A DNA stretch of 64,000 bases from Nocardioides acrostichi (GCF_015319165.1 NZ_JADIVZ010000007.1:124001-188000); one strand, 5' to 3'; positions 1-11,920 are shown, counted from the first letter of the stretch. The notes: generated by a model from the sequence alone, not told the origin. Translations and numbers: made by a program.

Positions 1-96
1 AAGACGTTCCGCAACACCGGGTCCGCCCTCACGCTGGAGAAGTCGGCTCCTCGGGTGCAGCAGCGCGTGCTGAGGTGGCTCGGCGGCCTCAGCTGA
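1..96 (+). CDS. C-terminal fragment of an unidentified protein
   Basis: The first 31 codons form an open frame that enters from outside the window and ends at TGA 94-96. The tail is basic and ends in RVLRWLGGLS. No family can be assigned from this piece. Its stop overlaps the 3' end of the convergent meaA gene by 8 bp, a common tail-to-tail arrangement. It could be spurious, but the frame is open to the window edge. Confidence 0.45.
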   Translation, partial: KTFRNTGSALTLEKSAPRVQQRVLRWLGGLS

Positions 97-2137
97 GGCC
101 GTTGGCGGTGCGGATCACCTCGACGATGCCGCCCATGATCTCGGTCAGACCGAAGTCCTTGGGCGTGTAGACCGCGGCGACGCCGCGCTCCACGAGCCGC
201 TTGGCGTCGGAGTCGGGGATGATGCCGCCGACGATGACCGGCACGTCGTCCATGCCCGCCTCGGCGAGGCCGTCGAGCACGGCCGGCACCAGCTCCATGT
301 GGGAGCCGGAGAGGATCGAGAGGCCGACGCAGTGCACGTCTTCGGCCACGGCGGCCGACACGATCTGCGCGGGCGTCAGCCGGATGCCCTGGTAGATCAC
401 CTCGAAGCCGGCGTCACGCGCTCGTACGGCCACCTGCTCGGCGCCGTTGGAATGGCCGTCGAGGCCCGGCTTGCCGACCAGCAGCCGCAGGCGTCCGCCC
501 AGCTCGTCGCCCGTCGCCGTGACGCGTTCGCGGACGGCGGCCAGCTCGGCGCCGGCGTCGGCCACGCCGACGGCGCCGGAGACGCCGGTCGGGGCACGGA
601 ACTCGCCGAACACCTCGCGCAGCGTGCCGGCCCACTCGCCCGTGGTCGCGCCCGCGCGCGCGGCTGCGAGCGTGGCGGTCATGAGGTTGTCGGTGCCCTT
701 GGCGGCCTCGGCGAGGTCGCGCAGCGCCTGCTCGACTCCGGCCTCGTCACGCCGGGCCTTCCACTCCTCCACCGACCGCTTCGCGGCGGCGTCCGCCTCG
801 GGGTCGGCGACCTGGATGGCGCCGTCGAGGTCGGCCGTGAGCGGCGACGGCTCGGTGGTCTCGAACCTGTTGACGCCGACGATGACCTCCTCGCCGGACT
901 CGATGGCGGCCCGACGCGCGGCGTGGGCCGAGACCAGCTCGGACTTCATGTAGCCGGACTCGACGGCCGCGATGGCACCTCCCATGGCCTGCACCCGGTC
1001 CATCTCGGCCTTGGCCGAGGCGACCAGGTCGGCCACCTTCGCCTCGACGACCTTCGAGCCGTCGAAGATGTCCTCGTACTCGAGCAGGTCGGACTCGAAG
1101 GCCAGCACCTGCTGGAGCCGCAGCGACCACTGCTGGTCCCAGGGCCGCGGCAGGCCGAGCGCCTCGTTCCACGCCGGCAGTTGGACGGCGCGCGCCCGGG
1201 CGTTCTTGCTCAGCGTCACGCCGAGCATCTCGAGCACGATGCGCTGCACGTTGTTCTCGGGCTGGGCCTCGGTCAGACCGAGGCTGTTGACCTGCACGCC
1301 GTAGCGGAAGCGCCGCATCTTGGGATCCTGCACGCCATAGCGCTCGCGAGTGATCTCGTCCCACAGCTCGACGAAGGCGCGCATCTTGCACATCTCCTCG
1401 ATGAAGCGCACACCGGCGTTGACGAAGAAGCTGATCCGGCCGACGACGCGCTCGAAGTCGGCCTCGGAGACCTGTCCGGACGCCTTGACCTGGTCGAGCA
1501 CGGCGATGGCGGTGCACAGCGCGTAGGCCAGCTCCTGCGCCGGCGTCGCCCCGGCTTCTTGGAGGTGGTAGGAGCAGATGTTGATCGGGTTCCACTTCGG
1601 GATCTGGTGGACCGTGTAGGCGATCGTGTCGGCGATCAGCCGCAGCGAGTGCTCGGGCGGGAACACGTACGTGCCCCGGGAGAGGTACTCCTTGATGATG
1701 TCGTTCTGCGTGGTGCCGGCCAGCAGCGCCGCCACCTCTTCGGGCGTCGACTCGCCCTCGGGTACGCCACCCTGCTCCTCGGCGACGACCTGGTAGAGGG
1801 CCAGCAACCACATGGCCGTGGCGTTGATCGTCATCGAGGTGTTCATCTCCGACAGCGGGATGTCCTCGAAGAGACGGCGCATCTCACCGAGATGGGGCAC
1901 CGGCACGCCTACCTTGCCGACCTCACCGACGGCGAGCGGCGAGTCCGGGTCGTAGCCGGTCTGCGTGGGCAGGTCGAAGGCCACGGAGAGCCCGGTCTGG
2001 CCCTTGGCGAGATTGCTGCGGTACAGCGCGTTCGAGGCGGCCGCCGTGGAGTGACCCGCATACGTGCGCATGACCCAGGGGCGATCCTTCGGGGCCCTCT
2101 CGTGGGGGCGGGCATCACGGGGTGCGGACTCACTCAT
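89..2137 (-). CDS. meaA: MeaA-type acyl-CoA mutase (probable ethylmalonyl-CoA mutase), B12-dependent
   Basis: This 682-aa protein matches the single-chain MeaA/methylmalonyl-CoA mutase family. It has an N-terminal mutase barrel (about residues 15-500, beginning with the family-typical RTYAGHSTAAASN segment) and a C-terminal cobalamin-binding domain from about residue 550. The base-off/His-on motif D560-x-H562-x-x-G565 is present, followed by the SILSGSH and VGG elements. MeaA proteins rearrange branched acyl-CoA esters; ethylmalonyl-CoA to methylsuccinyl-CoA is the usual assignment. A plain methylmalonyl-CoA mutase is less likely because no separate large/small subunit gene is seen. The adenosyltransferase at 3248-3820 could supply its cofactor. 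The ATG start gives a normal family length. Confidence 0.85.
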   Translation of the reverse strand: MSESAPRDARPHERAPKDRPWVMRTYAGHSTAAASNALYRSNLAKGQTGLSVAFDLPTQTGYDPDSPLAVGEVGKVGVPVPHLGEMRRLFEDIPLSEMNTSMTINATAMWLLALYQVVAEEQGGVPEGESTPEEVAALLAGTTQNDIIKEYLSRGTYVFPPEHSLRLIADTIAYTVHQIPKWNPINICSYHLQEAGATPAQELAYALCTAIAVLDQVKASGQVSEADFERVVGRISFFVNAGVRFIEEMCKMRAFVELWDEITRERYGVQDPKMRRFRYGVQVNSLGLTEAQPENNVQRIVLEMLGVTLSKNARARAVQLPAWNEALGLPRPWDQQWSLRLQQVLAFESDLLEYEDIFDGSKVVEAKVADLVASAKAEMDRVQAMGGAIAAVESGYMKSELVSAHAARRAAIESGEEVIVGVNRFETTEPSPLTADLDGAIQVADPEADAAAKRSVEEWKARRDEAGVEQALRDLAEAAKGTDNLMTATLAAARAGATTGEWAGTLREVFGEFRAPTGVSGAVGVADAGAELAAVRERVTATGDELGGRLRLLVGKPGLDGHSNGAEQVAVRARDAGFEVIYQGIRLTPAQIVSAAVAEDVHCVGLSILSGSHMELVPAVLDGLAEAGMDDVPVIVGGIIPDSDAKRLVERGVAAVYTPKDFGLTEIMGGIVEVIRTANGLS

Positions 2138-2229
2138 AGGCGAAGAGTAGAACGAGATCTACGCGCCGGTAACCACCAGTCCGTGTGGCGGGGGCCACTG
2201 CTCGTCCGGCCCGCCGGGCGCCGCGGCGG

Positions 2230-2562
2230 TCAGGCAGACGCGGTGAGGGACGGGGTCCGGTCGACGTCGACGACCCGGATCAGATGGGTCAGGTGCAGCA
2301 TCCGGCGCACGGCGGGCCCGCAACCGCGCAACGTGAGATGCCGACCCTCACGGTCGGCCCCACGACTGGCCGCGGCGAGCACCCGCAGCGTGGTGAGATC
2401 GACCGACTCCACCCCGTCGAGGTCGACGACCACGTGCTGATGGTCGGACAGGTGCGCGTAGAGCGCCTCGCGCACCCGGGTGCTGCTGCGCGCATCGAGG
2501 GCGCCGGACATCACCAGGGTCGACCCCTGGACGCTGATGACAGGGGAAGTGGCGTCGGCCAT
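2230..2562 (-). CDS. STAS-domain protein (anti-sigma factor antagonist-like)
   Basis: This 110-aa protein consists of one STAS domain. It has the alternating strand/helix pattern with VVVDLDGVESVDLTTLRVL at about residues 44-62, where SpoIIAA-type antagonists carry the phosphorylatable Ser/Thr; here the site reads DLTT. Such proteins bind anti-sigma kinases, but no kinase gene lies nearby, so the partner is unknown. The ATG start has a clear GAGGAG Shine-Dalgarno upstream. It may share a transcript with the membrane protein upstream (gap about 30 bp). Confidence 0.8.
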   Translation of the reverse strand: MADATSPVISVQGSTLVMSGALDARSSTRVREALYAHLSDHQHVVVDLDGVESVDLTTLRVLAAASRGADREGRHLTLRGCGPAVRRMLHLTHLIRVVDVDRTPSLTASA

Positions 2563-2593
2563 GGAGGTTTCTCCTCTCGCGTGCTCTCACCAG

Positions 2594-3217
2594 TCAAGAC
2601 GCATCGACGGGCGATTCGGTTGCGCCACGCGGCGAGAAATTTTGCCGTGCGGCCACGAGAGCGGTACCCACGCCCAGCAGCACCATGCCGGTCACCCCTG
2701 TGGGCGAGAAGATGTGGTCGAGGTGGACGCACCACGCCCCCGGCACGAGCAGTACCCCGGCCAGGGCCTCGATGCGCCGCTTGACCGCGAGGTCCACGAC
2801 GATCGCCAACACGGCGACGAGGAGGGCCCACTCGCCCACTCGCCCCAACGGCGTGCCGATCCGGAACATCTGACTCACTGCCTCGGGGCGTGGCACGTCG
2901 GGTCCGAGCTGGTGGGTCACCCAGCCCGCGCCGATGCCGCTGATGACGTCGAGGGCGGTGTAGAAGGTCGCATAGACGTAGGCGGCGAGCCGCACGATCC
3001 AGGCGATCGGATCCTGACGGTGGCTCACGAGCGCGGCGAGCGCGGCGCCGACCAGGGGGAAGACGAGCAGGCCCGGCACGTGCAGGGCGAACCACCGCCA
3101 CGAGGTGTCGTAGGTCAGGTGGTGAGGGTGGAACAACCCTGCCGCCGCCAGCGTGACTCCGGGCAGTGCCAGCAGCACCGGCCGCGCCCATCGGGATCCT
3201 TCGCCCACCGAGACCAT
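2594..3217 (-). CDS. polytopic membrane protein of unknown function
   Basis: The protein is 207 aa and very hydrophobic, with roughly five predicted membrane segments (about residues 12-31, 40-65, 78-98, 125-145 and 160-190). It has a hydrophilic tail. I recognise no domain. A much longer reading frame runs on upstream to 3769, but that extension only mirrors the opposite adenosyltransferase gene. The start chosen is ATG 3217, which has a leaderless-type -10 hexamer TACGGT exactly 6 nt upstream. It is divergent from the adenosyltransferase gene with 30 bp between starts. Confidence 0.7.
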   Translation of the reverse strand: MVSVGEGSRWARPVLLALPGVTLAAAGLFHPHHLTYDTSWRWFALHVPGLLVFPLVGAALAALVSHRQDPIAWIVRLAAYVYATFYTALDVISGIGAGWVTHQLGPDVPRPEAVSQMFRIGTPLGRVGEWALLVAVLAIVVDLAVKRRIEALAGVLLVPGAWCVHLDHIFSPTGVTGMVLLGVGTALVAARQNFSPRGATESPVDAS

Positions 3218-3247
3218 GCCTCGACCGTACGTGCAAGGGTGTGGCCC

Positions 3248-3820
3248 ATGGTGAACTTGACGCGCATCTACACGCGCACGGGCGACGCCGGCGAGACCCG
3301 CCTGGGCGACATGAGCGTGACGACCAAGAACGACCTGCGCCTCCACGCCTACGCCGATGTCGACGAGGCGAACGCCACCATCGGCCTGGCCATCGCGTGC
3401 GGCGACCTCGACGACGACGTCGCCGGGGTGCTGACCACCGTGCAGAACGATCTCTTCGACGTGGGCGCCGACTTCTGCACCCCGGTCGTGGAGAACCCCG
3501 AGTTCCCGGCGTTGCGCGTGGAGCCCGCCTACGTCGACCGGCTCGAGGCCTGGTGCGACGAGTACAACGAGCCCTTGGAGAAGCTGCGCTCCTTCATCCT
3601 CAGCGGCGGCACGCCGGGCGCGGCGCACCTGCACCTCGCCCGCACCGTCGTCCGGCGGGCGGAACGGTCCGCGTGGGCCGCCTTCGAGGTGCACGGCGAG
3701 ACCATGAACAAGGTGGCCATCACCTATCTCAACCGACTCAGCGACCTCGTGTTCATCCTGGCGCGCCACGCGAACCGTGTGCAGGGCGACGTGATGTGGG
3801 TGCCCGGCGGAGAACGCTGA
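3248..3820 (+). CDS. ATP:cob(I)alamin adenosyltransferase, PduO type
   Basis: This 190-aa PduO-family enzyme transfers the adenosyl group of ATP to cob(I)alamin, making coenzyme B12. The N-terminal ATP-binding signature TRTGDAGETRLGD (about residues 9-21) and the RRAERSAW and NRLSDLVFILAR helices of the family are all present, and the length is typical. The ATG at 3248 is preceded by an AAGGG Shine-Dalgarno. The product is the cofactor needed by the nearby MeaA mutase, so the two genes plausibly serve one pathway although they are convergently placed around two unrelated genes. Confidence 0.88.
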   Translation: MVNLTRIYTRTGDAGETRLGDMSVTTKNDLRLHAYADVDEANATIGLAIACGDLDDDVAGVLTTVQNDLFDVGADFCTPVVENPEFPALRVEPAYVDRLEAWCDEYNEPLEKLRSFILSGGTPGAAHLHLARTVVRRAERSAWAAFEVHGETMNKVAITYLNRLSDLVFILARHANRVQGDVMWVPGGER

Positions 3821-3833
3821 GCGAGGTCGTCGC

Positions 3834-5054
3834 TCAGGCCGGCGAGCGCGCCGGCCGAGTGGCCAGCACCGTGACCGACGCCGGCACCATCAAGACGGTG
3901 ACGGCGAGCAGCACCTCGAGCGTCCCGATGCGGTCTCCGAGGTGGCCGAGCAGCGGTGGTCCGGCGAGGAACGCCCCATAGCCGATCGTCGACACGACGG
4001 CGACCCGGCCGGCCGCTCGCGCGCCGTCGTCGGCCGCCGCGCTCATGCCCACGGGGAAGCCGAGCGCCGCGCCGAGGCCCCACAACGCGATGCCGAGGGC
4101 GGCCGCGACCGCCACGCCGGCACCGTCGAGGCGCGCACCGAGCACCGTCACCACGGCCCCGACGCCGGCCAGCAGGGCGCTCCCCCACAGCACGGCGGGA
4201 CGCCCGGCGCGGTCGAGCAGGCGCGGGCCGAGCAGCCGGCCCGTCGTCATGGCCGCCACGAAGAGGGCGAAGCCGGCGACCCCCAGCCAGTGCGGCACGT
4301 CGTAGCCGTCGATGAGGCCGAGGGTGAGCCAGTCGTTGGCCGTGCCCTCGACCAGGGCGAAGCACAGCACCATCACGCCGATGGCCAGGGTGCGTGGCTC
4401 GCGCCAGCCGGTGGAGCGCCGCTCGGCCGCGTGCTGGTCGGACGCGCCACCGCCCGCGTGGCGGACCGTGAGGAACCGGCCCGCGGTCACCCAGGCCGTC
4501 GCCAGGGCGGCGACGAGGACGCCCCACAGGTGCGCCAGCAGCGGCACGCCGAGACCGACCACGACGATGCCCACGGCGGCCCCGGAGATGGAGCCGAGGC
4601 TCCAGCCGGCGTGGAAGCGCGGCATGATCGTGCGGCCCAGCCGTCGCTCGACGTCGGCCGCCTCGACGTTCATCGCGACGTCCCAGACGCCGGTGCCGAA
4701 GCCGTGCAGCGCCAGGCCGGACGCCGCGAGCCACACCTCTCCGCTCACGACCCCGAGCGCCACGACGCCGAGTCCGAGCGTGTCGCAGACCGCCCCCAGC
4801 CGCACCGCGCCCGACGCGGCGAGACGGCCGACCAGGGTGCCGCTCAACGGCAGCCCCACCAGCGACCCGACCGACATCGCCAGCAGCAGCATGCCGAGCT
4901 CGCCGTTGGAGAGGTCGAGGCGCTGACGCACGTCGGGCAGGCGCGAGACCAGGCTCGCGAAGACCGCACCGTTGACCGCGAAGGAGGTCGCCACGGCGTT
5001 ACGGGCCGTGAGCAGCGCCGTCGAGGGCGCCTGCACCGACGAGGCGAGGGTCAT
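3834..5054 (-). CDS. MFS transporter
   Basis: This 406-aa protein has about 12 hydrophobic helices and the MFS loop pattern: RLPDVRQRLDLSNGELGMLL in the first repeat, then GLPLSGTLVGRL. It resembles the small-molecule/sugar exporter-like branch of the superfamily. Substrate cannot be inferred. Its stop lies 13 bp from the end of the convergent adenosyltransferase gene. A promoter with TTGACC/17 bp/GAGGAT lies directly upstream and predicts a leaderless mRNA. Confidence 0.8.
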   Translation of the reverse strand: MTLASSVQAPSTALLTARNAVATSFAVNGAVFASLVSRLPDVRQRLDLSNGELGMLLLAMSVGSLVGLPLSGTLVGRLAASGAVRLGAVCDTLGLGVVALGVVSGEVWLAASGLALHGFGTGVWDVAMNVEAADVERRLGRTIMPRFHAGWSLGSISGAAVGIVVVGLGVPLLAHLWGVLVAALATAWVTAGRFLTVRHAGGGASDQHAAERRSTGWREPRTLAIGVMVLCFALVEGTANDWLTLGLIDGYDVPHWLGVAGFALFVAAMTTGRLLGPRLLDRAGRPAVLWGSALLAGVGAVVTVLGARLDGAGVAVAAALGIALWGLGAALGFPVGMSAAADDGARAAGRVAVVSTIGYGAFLAGPPLLGHLGDRIGTLEVLLAVTVLMVPASVTVLATRPARSPA

Positions 5055-5060
5055 CCCGCG

Positions 5061-5089
5061 ATCCTCACACCCGGCCGTTTACCGGTCAA
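5061..5089 (-). promoter_or_regulatory. Promoter of the MFS transporter gene
   Basis: On the minus strand there is a -35 TTGACC at 5084-5089, a 17-bp spacer, and a -10 GAGGAT at 5061-5066. The -10 ends 6 nt before the ATG at 5054, so transcription would start at or next to the start codon. Confidence 0.6.
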
Positions 5090-5108
5090 AACACGGCGTC
5101 CGGCCACC

Positions 5109-5549
5109 TCAGCTGGGCATCTCCGCACCCGGCGGCTTGGCCTCCAACCACGCCTGGAAGCCGGTGAGCGACGCCGGCCCCATGGCCAGCTCGACCTCGC
5201 CGTCCGGACTCTGGCAGACGATGACGAGGTGGTCGGGGAACAGCGACACCTGCTCGGCCCCCAGCGCGTCGCGCCGGCCGGAGTAGCTGAGCTGCTCCCG
5301 AGCCCAGGAGCGTTTGGGCCTCGGCGAGAGCGAGAAGAGGCGAAACCACTCCAGCCGTTCGCCGGAGTAACGGCCCACCCCGAGCAACCAGCCCCGGCCG
5401 CCGCGACCGTGGCGCACGCGGTGGCTCAGCTCGAAGGTGCCGCCGTCACGGGCGATCCAGCGGCGCCGGACGACGAGGCCGAGGCCGTAGCCGACCACCA
5501 GCAGGAGCAGCATGCCCGCGGAGTCGAGCAGCCACTGCCACCACGCCAT
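5109..5549 (-). CDS. DUF2550 family membrane-anchored protein
   Basis: The protein is 146 aa with one N-terminal membrane helix (about residues 7-27), a RRR stop-transfer signal, and a cytoplasmic domain containing RDGGTFELSHRVR and GWLLGVGRYSGERLEWFRLFS, which are hallmarks of DUF2550. Genes of this family usually follow atpC in actinobacteria, as here. The function is not known. A hairpin at 5618-5670 separates it from atpC, so it may depend on read-through or its own promoter. Confidence 0.85.
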   Translation of the reverse strand: MAWWQWLLDSAGMLLLLVVGYGLGLVVRRRWIARDGGTFELSHRVRHGRGGRGWLLGVGRYSGERLEWFRLFSLSPRPKRSWAREQLSYSGRRDALGAEQVSLFPDHLVIVCQSPDGEVELAMGPASLTGFQAWLEAKPPGAEMPS

Positions 5550-5617
5550 CTGGTCCCTCTCGCGACACCGCCATCACCTGGCCCGACCGACACCGTGGGA
5601 GAGGTGGCCCTGACATG

Positions 5618-5670
5618 CCACCGCCCCGCCAGGGCACACCCTAGGGCATGCCTCAACAGCGGGGCGGTGG
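5618..5670 (-). terminator. Inverted repeat between atpC and the DUF2550 gene
   Basis: An 11-bp perfect inverted repeat CCACCGCCCCG / CGGGGCGGTGG (5618-5628 and 5660-5670) encloses a 31-nt loop just after atpC. No U-tract follows, so it could be a Rho-type or attenuating hairpin rather than a full intrinsic terminator. Confidence 0.45.
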
Positions 5671-5687
5671 AGGAGGTGGGGTCGTCG

Positions 5688-6082
5688 TCAGCCGGCGGCC
5701 TCTGCGGCGCGGATGCGCGAGGAGGCCCTCCGGATGCGCTGCTCGCGCTCGTTGCCGGTGGGCATGCCCTCGGCCGACTCGAGCTCGGCCTTGGCCTCGT
5801 CGATGTGGATCTCCTCGGCCAGCAGCGCGTGCTGGGTGAGGATCGAGACCCGGTCGTCGGCCACCGAGATGAAACCGCCGTCGACGGCTGCGTGCACCAC
5901 GCCGTCGGGGGTGCTGATCTCGACGGCGGCCTCGGTCAGCAGCGAGAGCAGCGGCGCGTGACCGCGCAGCACACCCAGGTCGCCGTCGACCGTGCGGGCG
6001 ATGATCATCGACGCCTCGCCGGACCACACGGTCCGGTCGGCGGCGACCATCTCGACCATCAGGCCGGTACCGATGTCGGCCA

Positions 6083-6083
<1 letters not shown>
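5688..6083 (-). CDS. atpC: F1Fo ATP synthase epsilon subunit
   Basis: The 131-aa epsilon subunit has an N-terminal beta-sandwich (MVEMVAADRTVWSGEASMI, GDLGVLRGHAPLLSLL, GGFISV) and a short two-helix C-terminus. It is part of the F1 central stalk and an inhibitor of rotation in many bacteria. The start overlaps the atpD stop in an ATGA, which indicates translational coupling. It is the last gene of the atp operon. Confidence 0.95.
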
Positions 6084-7570
<1,487 letters not shown>

Positions 7571-8473
7571 TTACTCGGCACCGGCGTTCGCGTCGGCCAG
7601 CGCGTTCACGCCGCCCACGATCTCGCTGATCTCCTGGGTGATGCCAGCCTGGCGGGCCTGGTTGGCGATCCGGGTGTACTTCTTGATGAGCTCCTCGGCG
7701 TTGTCGGTCGCCGACTTCATCGCCTTCTGACGCGCGGCCAGCTCGGAGGCGGCCGCCTGGAGCAGGCAGTAGAAGATGCGCGACTGCACGTACTGCGGCA
7801 GCAGCCCGTCGAGCACCCGCTCCGGTGAGGGCTCGAACTCGTAGAGCGGCAACACCTCGCCGTCGGCGGGCGCCTCGGTGCCCTCGACGACCTCGAGCGG
7901 CAGCAGCCGGGTGGCGTGCGGCTCCTGGGTGAGCATCGAGACGAAGCGCGTGTAGACCACGTGCACCTCGTCGACGCCCTCGTCGTCGAGGAAGGCGTCG
8001 ATCAGGGTCTGCCCGATCTCGGCCGCCACGTCGTAGGAGGGCTGGTCGGAGAAGCCGGTCCAGGACTGCTGCACCGCGCGGTCGCGGAACCTGTAGTAGG
8101 CCTCGCCCTTGCGTCCGCAGATGTAGGGCACGACCTCCTTGCCCTCCTCGCGCAGCCGCTCGGCGAGCCGCTCGGACTCCTTGAGCACCGACGAGGAGTA
8201 GGCACCGGCCAGACCTCGATCGCTGGTCACGATCAGGACGGCGGCACGCGTCGGGTTCTCGACCTCGCTGGTCAGCGGGTGGTCGACGTTGGAGAACGTC
8301 GCCACCGCGGAGACCGCACGGGTCAGCTCCCGGGCGTACGGCGCGGCGGCCTGAGCCCGCTGCTGCGCCTTGATGATGCGCGACGCAGCGATGAGCTCCA
8401 TGGCGCGCGTGATCTTCTTCATCGACTCCGTCGACTTGATCCGCGCGCGGTACTCACGCAGCGATACGGCCAT
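7571..8473 (-). CDS. atpG: F1Fo ATP synthase gamma subunit
   Basis: The 300-aa gamma subunit is the rotating shaft of F1. The terminal helices are recognisable: N-terminal [27 protein letters not shown] and the C-terminal [26 protein letters not shown] region. The frame stays open upstream over atpA, but ATG 8473 lies 2 nt after the atpA stop and gives the family's usual N-terminus. Confidence 0.97.
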   Translation of the reverse strand: MAVSLREYRARIKSTESMKKITRAMELIAASRIIKAQQRAQAAAPYARELTRAVSAVATFSNVDHPLTSEVENPTRAAVLIVTSDRGLAGAYSSSVLKESERLAERLREEGKEVVPYICGRKGEAYYRFRDRAVQQSWTGFSDQPSYDVAAEIGQTLIDAFLDDEGVDEVHVVYTRFVSMLTQEPHATRLLPLEVVEGTEAPADGEVLPLYEFEPSPERVLDGLLPQYVQSRIFYCLLQAAASELAARQKAMKSATDNAEELIKKYTRIANQARQAGITQEISEIVGGVNALADANAGAE

Positions 8474-8475
8474 GG

Positions 8476-10110
8476 TCAGCCCCGCTTCTGCTTGACGATC
8501 TGCTCCTGGTCGAGCTCGTCGTCCTCGAGGGCCTCGGCCTCTTCCTTGCCGGCCTTGATCGAACCGCCCTCGGAGGTCTCGAACTGGCCCACGAACTCGT
8601 CGTAGGCGGCAGCCAGGCCGTCCTCGTCCTCGAACTTCGTGGTCTCGCGGATGCCGGCGAGGATGCCCTCGTGGCTGCGCTTGACGAAGTCGATGAACTC
8701 CTGCTCGAAGCGCAGCACGTCGGCGACCGGCACGGCGTCGAGGCGGCCCGTGGTGCCCAGCCACAGCGAGACGGTCATCTCGTCGAGCGGGTAGGGCGAG
8801 TAGGCCGGCTGCTTGAGCAGCGCCATGAGGCGCTGGCCGCGGTCGAGCTGCTGGCGCGAGGCGGCGTCGAGGTCGGAGGCGAACATGGCGAACGCCTCCA
8901 TCGCGCGGAACTGCGCGAGGTCGACCTTGAGCGAGCCGGTCACGCCCTTCATCGCCTTCGTCATGGCCGCACCGCCCACGCGCGAGACCGAGACGCCGAC
9001 GTCGATGGCCGGGCGCTGGTTGGCCGCGAAGAGGTCGGACTGGAGGAAGATCTGTCCATCGGTGATGGAGATGACGTTGGTCGGGATGAACGCCGAGACG
9101 TCGTTGGCCTTGGTCTCGATGATCGGCAGACCGGTCATCGAGCCGGCACCGAGGTCGTCGGAGAGCTTCGCGCAGCGCTCGAGCAGGCGGCTGTGCAGGT
9201 AGAAGACGTCACCGGGGTAGGCCTCGCGGCCCGGCGGGCGGCGCAGCAGCAGCGACACGGCGCGGTAGGCCTCGGCCTGCTTGGTCAGGTCGTCGAACAC
9301 GATGAGCACGTGCTTGCCGTCGTACATCCACTGCTGGCCGATGGCCGAGCCGGTGTAGGGGGCGAGGTACTTGAAGCCGGCCGAGTCGGACGCCGGAGCG
9401 GCGACGATGGTGGTGTACTCCAGGGCGCCGGCCTCCTCGAGCGCTCCGCGCACCGAGGCGATGGTCGAGCCCTTCTGGCCGATGGCGACGTAGATGCAGC
9501 GGACCTGCTTCTCCGGATCGCCGGACTCCCAGTTCTGCTTCTGGTTGATGATCGTGTCGATCGCGATCGTGGTCTTGCCCGTCGCGCGGTCGCCGATGAT
9601 CAGCTGCCGCTGGCCGCGCCCGATGGGGGTCATCGCGTCGATCGCCTTGATGCCGGTCGCGAGCGGCTCGTGCACCGACTTGCGCTGCACCACGGTGGGC
9701 GCCTGGAGCTCGAGGGCCCGGCGCTCGGAGGACTCGATCTCGCCGAGGCCGTCGATCGGCTTGCCCAGCGGGTCGACCACGCGGCCCATGAAGGCGTCGC
9801 CCACGGGCACCGAGAGGATCTCGCCGGTGCGGCGCACCGTCTGGCCCTCCTCGATCTTGTCGAAGTCACCGAGCACGACGACACCGATCTCGCGGGTGTC
9901 GAGGTTCAGCGCGAGGCCGAGGGTGCCGTCCTCGAACTCCAGCAGCTCGTTGGCCATGGCCGAGGGCAGGCCGGAGACGCGCGCGATGCCGTCGGCCGCC
10001 TGGGCGACGGTGCCGACCTCCTCGCGGCTGGCCGCGTCGGGCTGGTAGTCGGCGACGTACTTCTGGAGCGCGTCGCGGATCTCCTCCGGCCGGATGGAGA
10101 GCTCCGTCAT
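8476..10110 (-). CDS. atpA: F1Fo ATP synthase alpha subunit
   Basis: The 544-aa alpha subunit carries the non-catalytic nucleotide sites. Walker A GDRATGKT, the [11 protein letters not shown] segment and the arginine-finger region SISRVGG-like SVSRVGGAA are present. The N-terminus ([15 protein letters not shown]) is the part that contacts the delta subunit. The C-terminal tail from about residue 510 is acidic and lysine-rich, as is often seen in actinobacteria. Confidence 0.97.
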   Translation of the reverse strand: MTELSIRPEEIRDALQKYVADYQPDAASREEVGTVAQAADGIARVSGLPSAMANELLEFEDGTLGLALNLDTREIGVVVLGDFDKIEEGQTVRRTGEILSVPVGDAFMGRVVDPLGKPIDGLGEIESSERRALELQAPTVVQRKSVHEPLATGIKAIDAMTPIGRGQRQLIIGDRATGKTTIAIDTIINQKQNWESGDPEKQVRCIYVAIGQKGSTIASVRGALEEAGALEYTTIVAAPASDSAGFKYLAPYTGSAIGQQWMYDGKHVLIVFDDLTKQAEAYRAVSLLLRRPPGREAYPGDVFYLHSRLLERCAKLSDDLGAGSMTGLPIIETKANDVSAFIPTNVISITDGQIFLQSDLFAANQRPAIDVGVSVSRVGGAAMTKAMKGVTGSLKVDLAQFRAMEAFAMFASDLDAASRQQLDRGQRLMALLKQPAYSPYPLDEMTVSLWLGTTGRLDAVPVADVLRFEQEFIDFVKRSHEGILAGIRETTKFEDEDGLAAAYDEFVGQFETSEGGSIKAGKEEAEALEDDELDQEQIVKQKRG

Positions 10111-10163
10111 GGTGGTGCCTTCTCTCTGGGGTGGAATCGAGGGAGTGAGTGGTCTGGGGTGGG

Positions 10164-10982
10164 TCAGCCGGCGAGCTGCCGGCGGGCGTCGTCGAGGCGG
10201 CCGGAGACCGTGCCGTCGATGACGTCGTCGCCGATCTCGACCAGGATGCCACCGAGGATCGAGGGGTCGACGACCGTGTTGAGGTGGACCGGGCGGCCGT
10301 ACTGGCGGCTGAGCGCCTCGGCAAGACGGCGGGTGTCGGCCTCGGAGAGCGGACGAGCCACGCGGACGGTGGCCACACCGCGGCCGTGCACCTGTGTGGC
10401 CACCTTCTGGTACTCGGCCAGGGCGACTCCGACCGTGCGGTAGGTGCCGTGGAGCGCCTGGACCGCCAGGGTCTGGGTGGCGGCCAGGGCCTTGCCACCC
10501 AGCAGTCCCTCGATGAGCGTGCGCTTGTCGGCGACCGAGCGGGCGGGGTCCGACAGCGCGTCACGCAGCGCCGGAGTGTCCTTGACGGTCTGGGCGAACG
10601 TGAACAGCTCGTCGGCCAGCCGCTCGGAGTCGTCGCCGACCGAGGTGACGACCGCGATCACGCTGAGGTGCTCCAAGGCGTCGGCGAGATCGCGGGTGGT
10701 CGTCCAACGCTGACCGACGGCGGTGCGCACCAGGGCCAGGGCGGCGTCGTCGATCTTGCCGCCCAGCACCTCGCCCACCAGACCGGTCTTGGCCTCGGTC
10801 GGCACGGAGGCATCGGTGGCGAAGCGGCGCAGGGCACCCTCGTGACGCAGCGTCTGGGAGACCTCGAAGAGCCCGGCTGCCACCGACGGGGCGGACGAGG
10901 GCGCGCCGGAGAGCGCGCCGTCCAACTCGTCGGTCAGGGTGGCGACGGCCTCGGCCGAGGCTCCGCGGAAGTCCGAGCTCAT
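10164..10982 (-). CDS. atpH: F1Fo ATP synthase delta subunit
   Basis: This 272-aa delta subunit is long compared with the roughly 180 aa of E. coli but matches the extended actinobacterial form. The conserved C-terminal block [32 protein letters not shown] connects the peripheral stalk to the top of F1. It is a separate gene, unlike the mycobacterial b-delta fusion. The ATG start at 10982 is 1 nt after the atpF stop. Confidence 0.93.
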   Translation of the reverse strand: MSSDFRGASAEAVATLTDELDGALSGAPSSAPSVAAGLFEVSQTLRHEGALRRFATDASVPTEAKTGLVGEVLGGKIDDAALALVRTAVGQRWTTTRDLADALEHLSVIAVVTSVGDDSERLADELFTFAQTVKDTPALRDALSDPARSVADKRTLIEGLLGGKALAATQTLAVQALHGTYRTVGVALAEYQKVATQVHGRGVATVRVARPLSEADTRRLAEALSRQYGRPVHLNTVVDPSILGGILVEIGDDVIDGTVSGRLDDARRQLAG

Positions 10983-10983
10983 G

Positions 10984-11547
<564 letters not shown>

Positions 11548-11587
11548 TCAACTCCTGGATGAATGCTGGCTCGGGCGAGGAGCCCGG

Positions 11588-11797
11588 TCAGGCCTTGAGG
11601 ACGAACGCCAGCGCCAGGGAGATGATGAAGAACTGCTCGGCGAGCACGAAGCCGAAGATGGCGATGCCCTGGAGGCGGCTCTGCGCCTCGGGCTGACGGG
11701 CCACGCCGGAGACGTAGGCCGCGAAGATCAGGCCGACGCCGATGGCGGGGCCGATCGCAGCGAGGCCGAGGCCGATCATGTTTGCGGTGCCACCCAT
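11588..11797 (-). CDS. atpE: F1Fo ATP synthase c subunit
   Basis: The c subunit is 69 aa with two membrane helices joined by the polar loop R34-Q-P-E37. The proton-carrying carboxylate is Glu54 in FVLAEQF. The ATG at 11797 (MGGTANMIG) is chosen over one nine codons upstream because AAAGGAAA, a strong ribosome site, stands just before it and the longer form would add a charged N-terminus not seen in the family. There is no sodium-type motif, so H+ coupling is the likely mode. Confidence 0.95.
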   Translation of the reverse strand: MGGTANMIGLGLAAIGPAIGVGLIFAAYVSGVARQPEAQSRLQGIAIFGFVLAEQFFIISLALAFVLKA

Positions 11798-11920
11798 GGG
11801 GGTTTCCTTTCGTTGGTGACGCAAGGACGCGTCATCTACTTGGTGCAGCTGTGGTGTGACTGTCGGTGGTGCTGTGCTGGTCGAGCCCCGAGACGTGCGG
11901 GCTCGGGTCGTGCGGGTTGC

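Noticed and set aside
299..2440. 713-codon plus-strand frame opposite meaA
   Set aside because: It is a composition shadow of meaA in GC-rich DNA; the protein is Arg/Gly/Leu/His-rich without any domain, while meaA is a full recognised enzyme.
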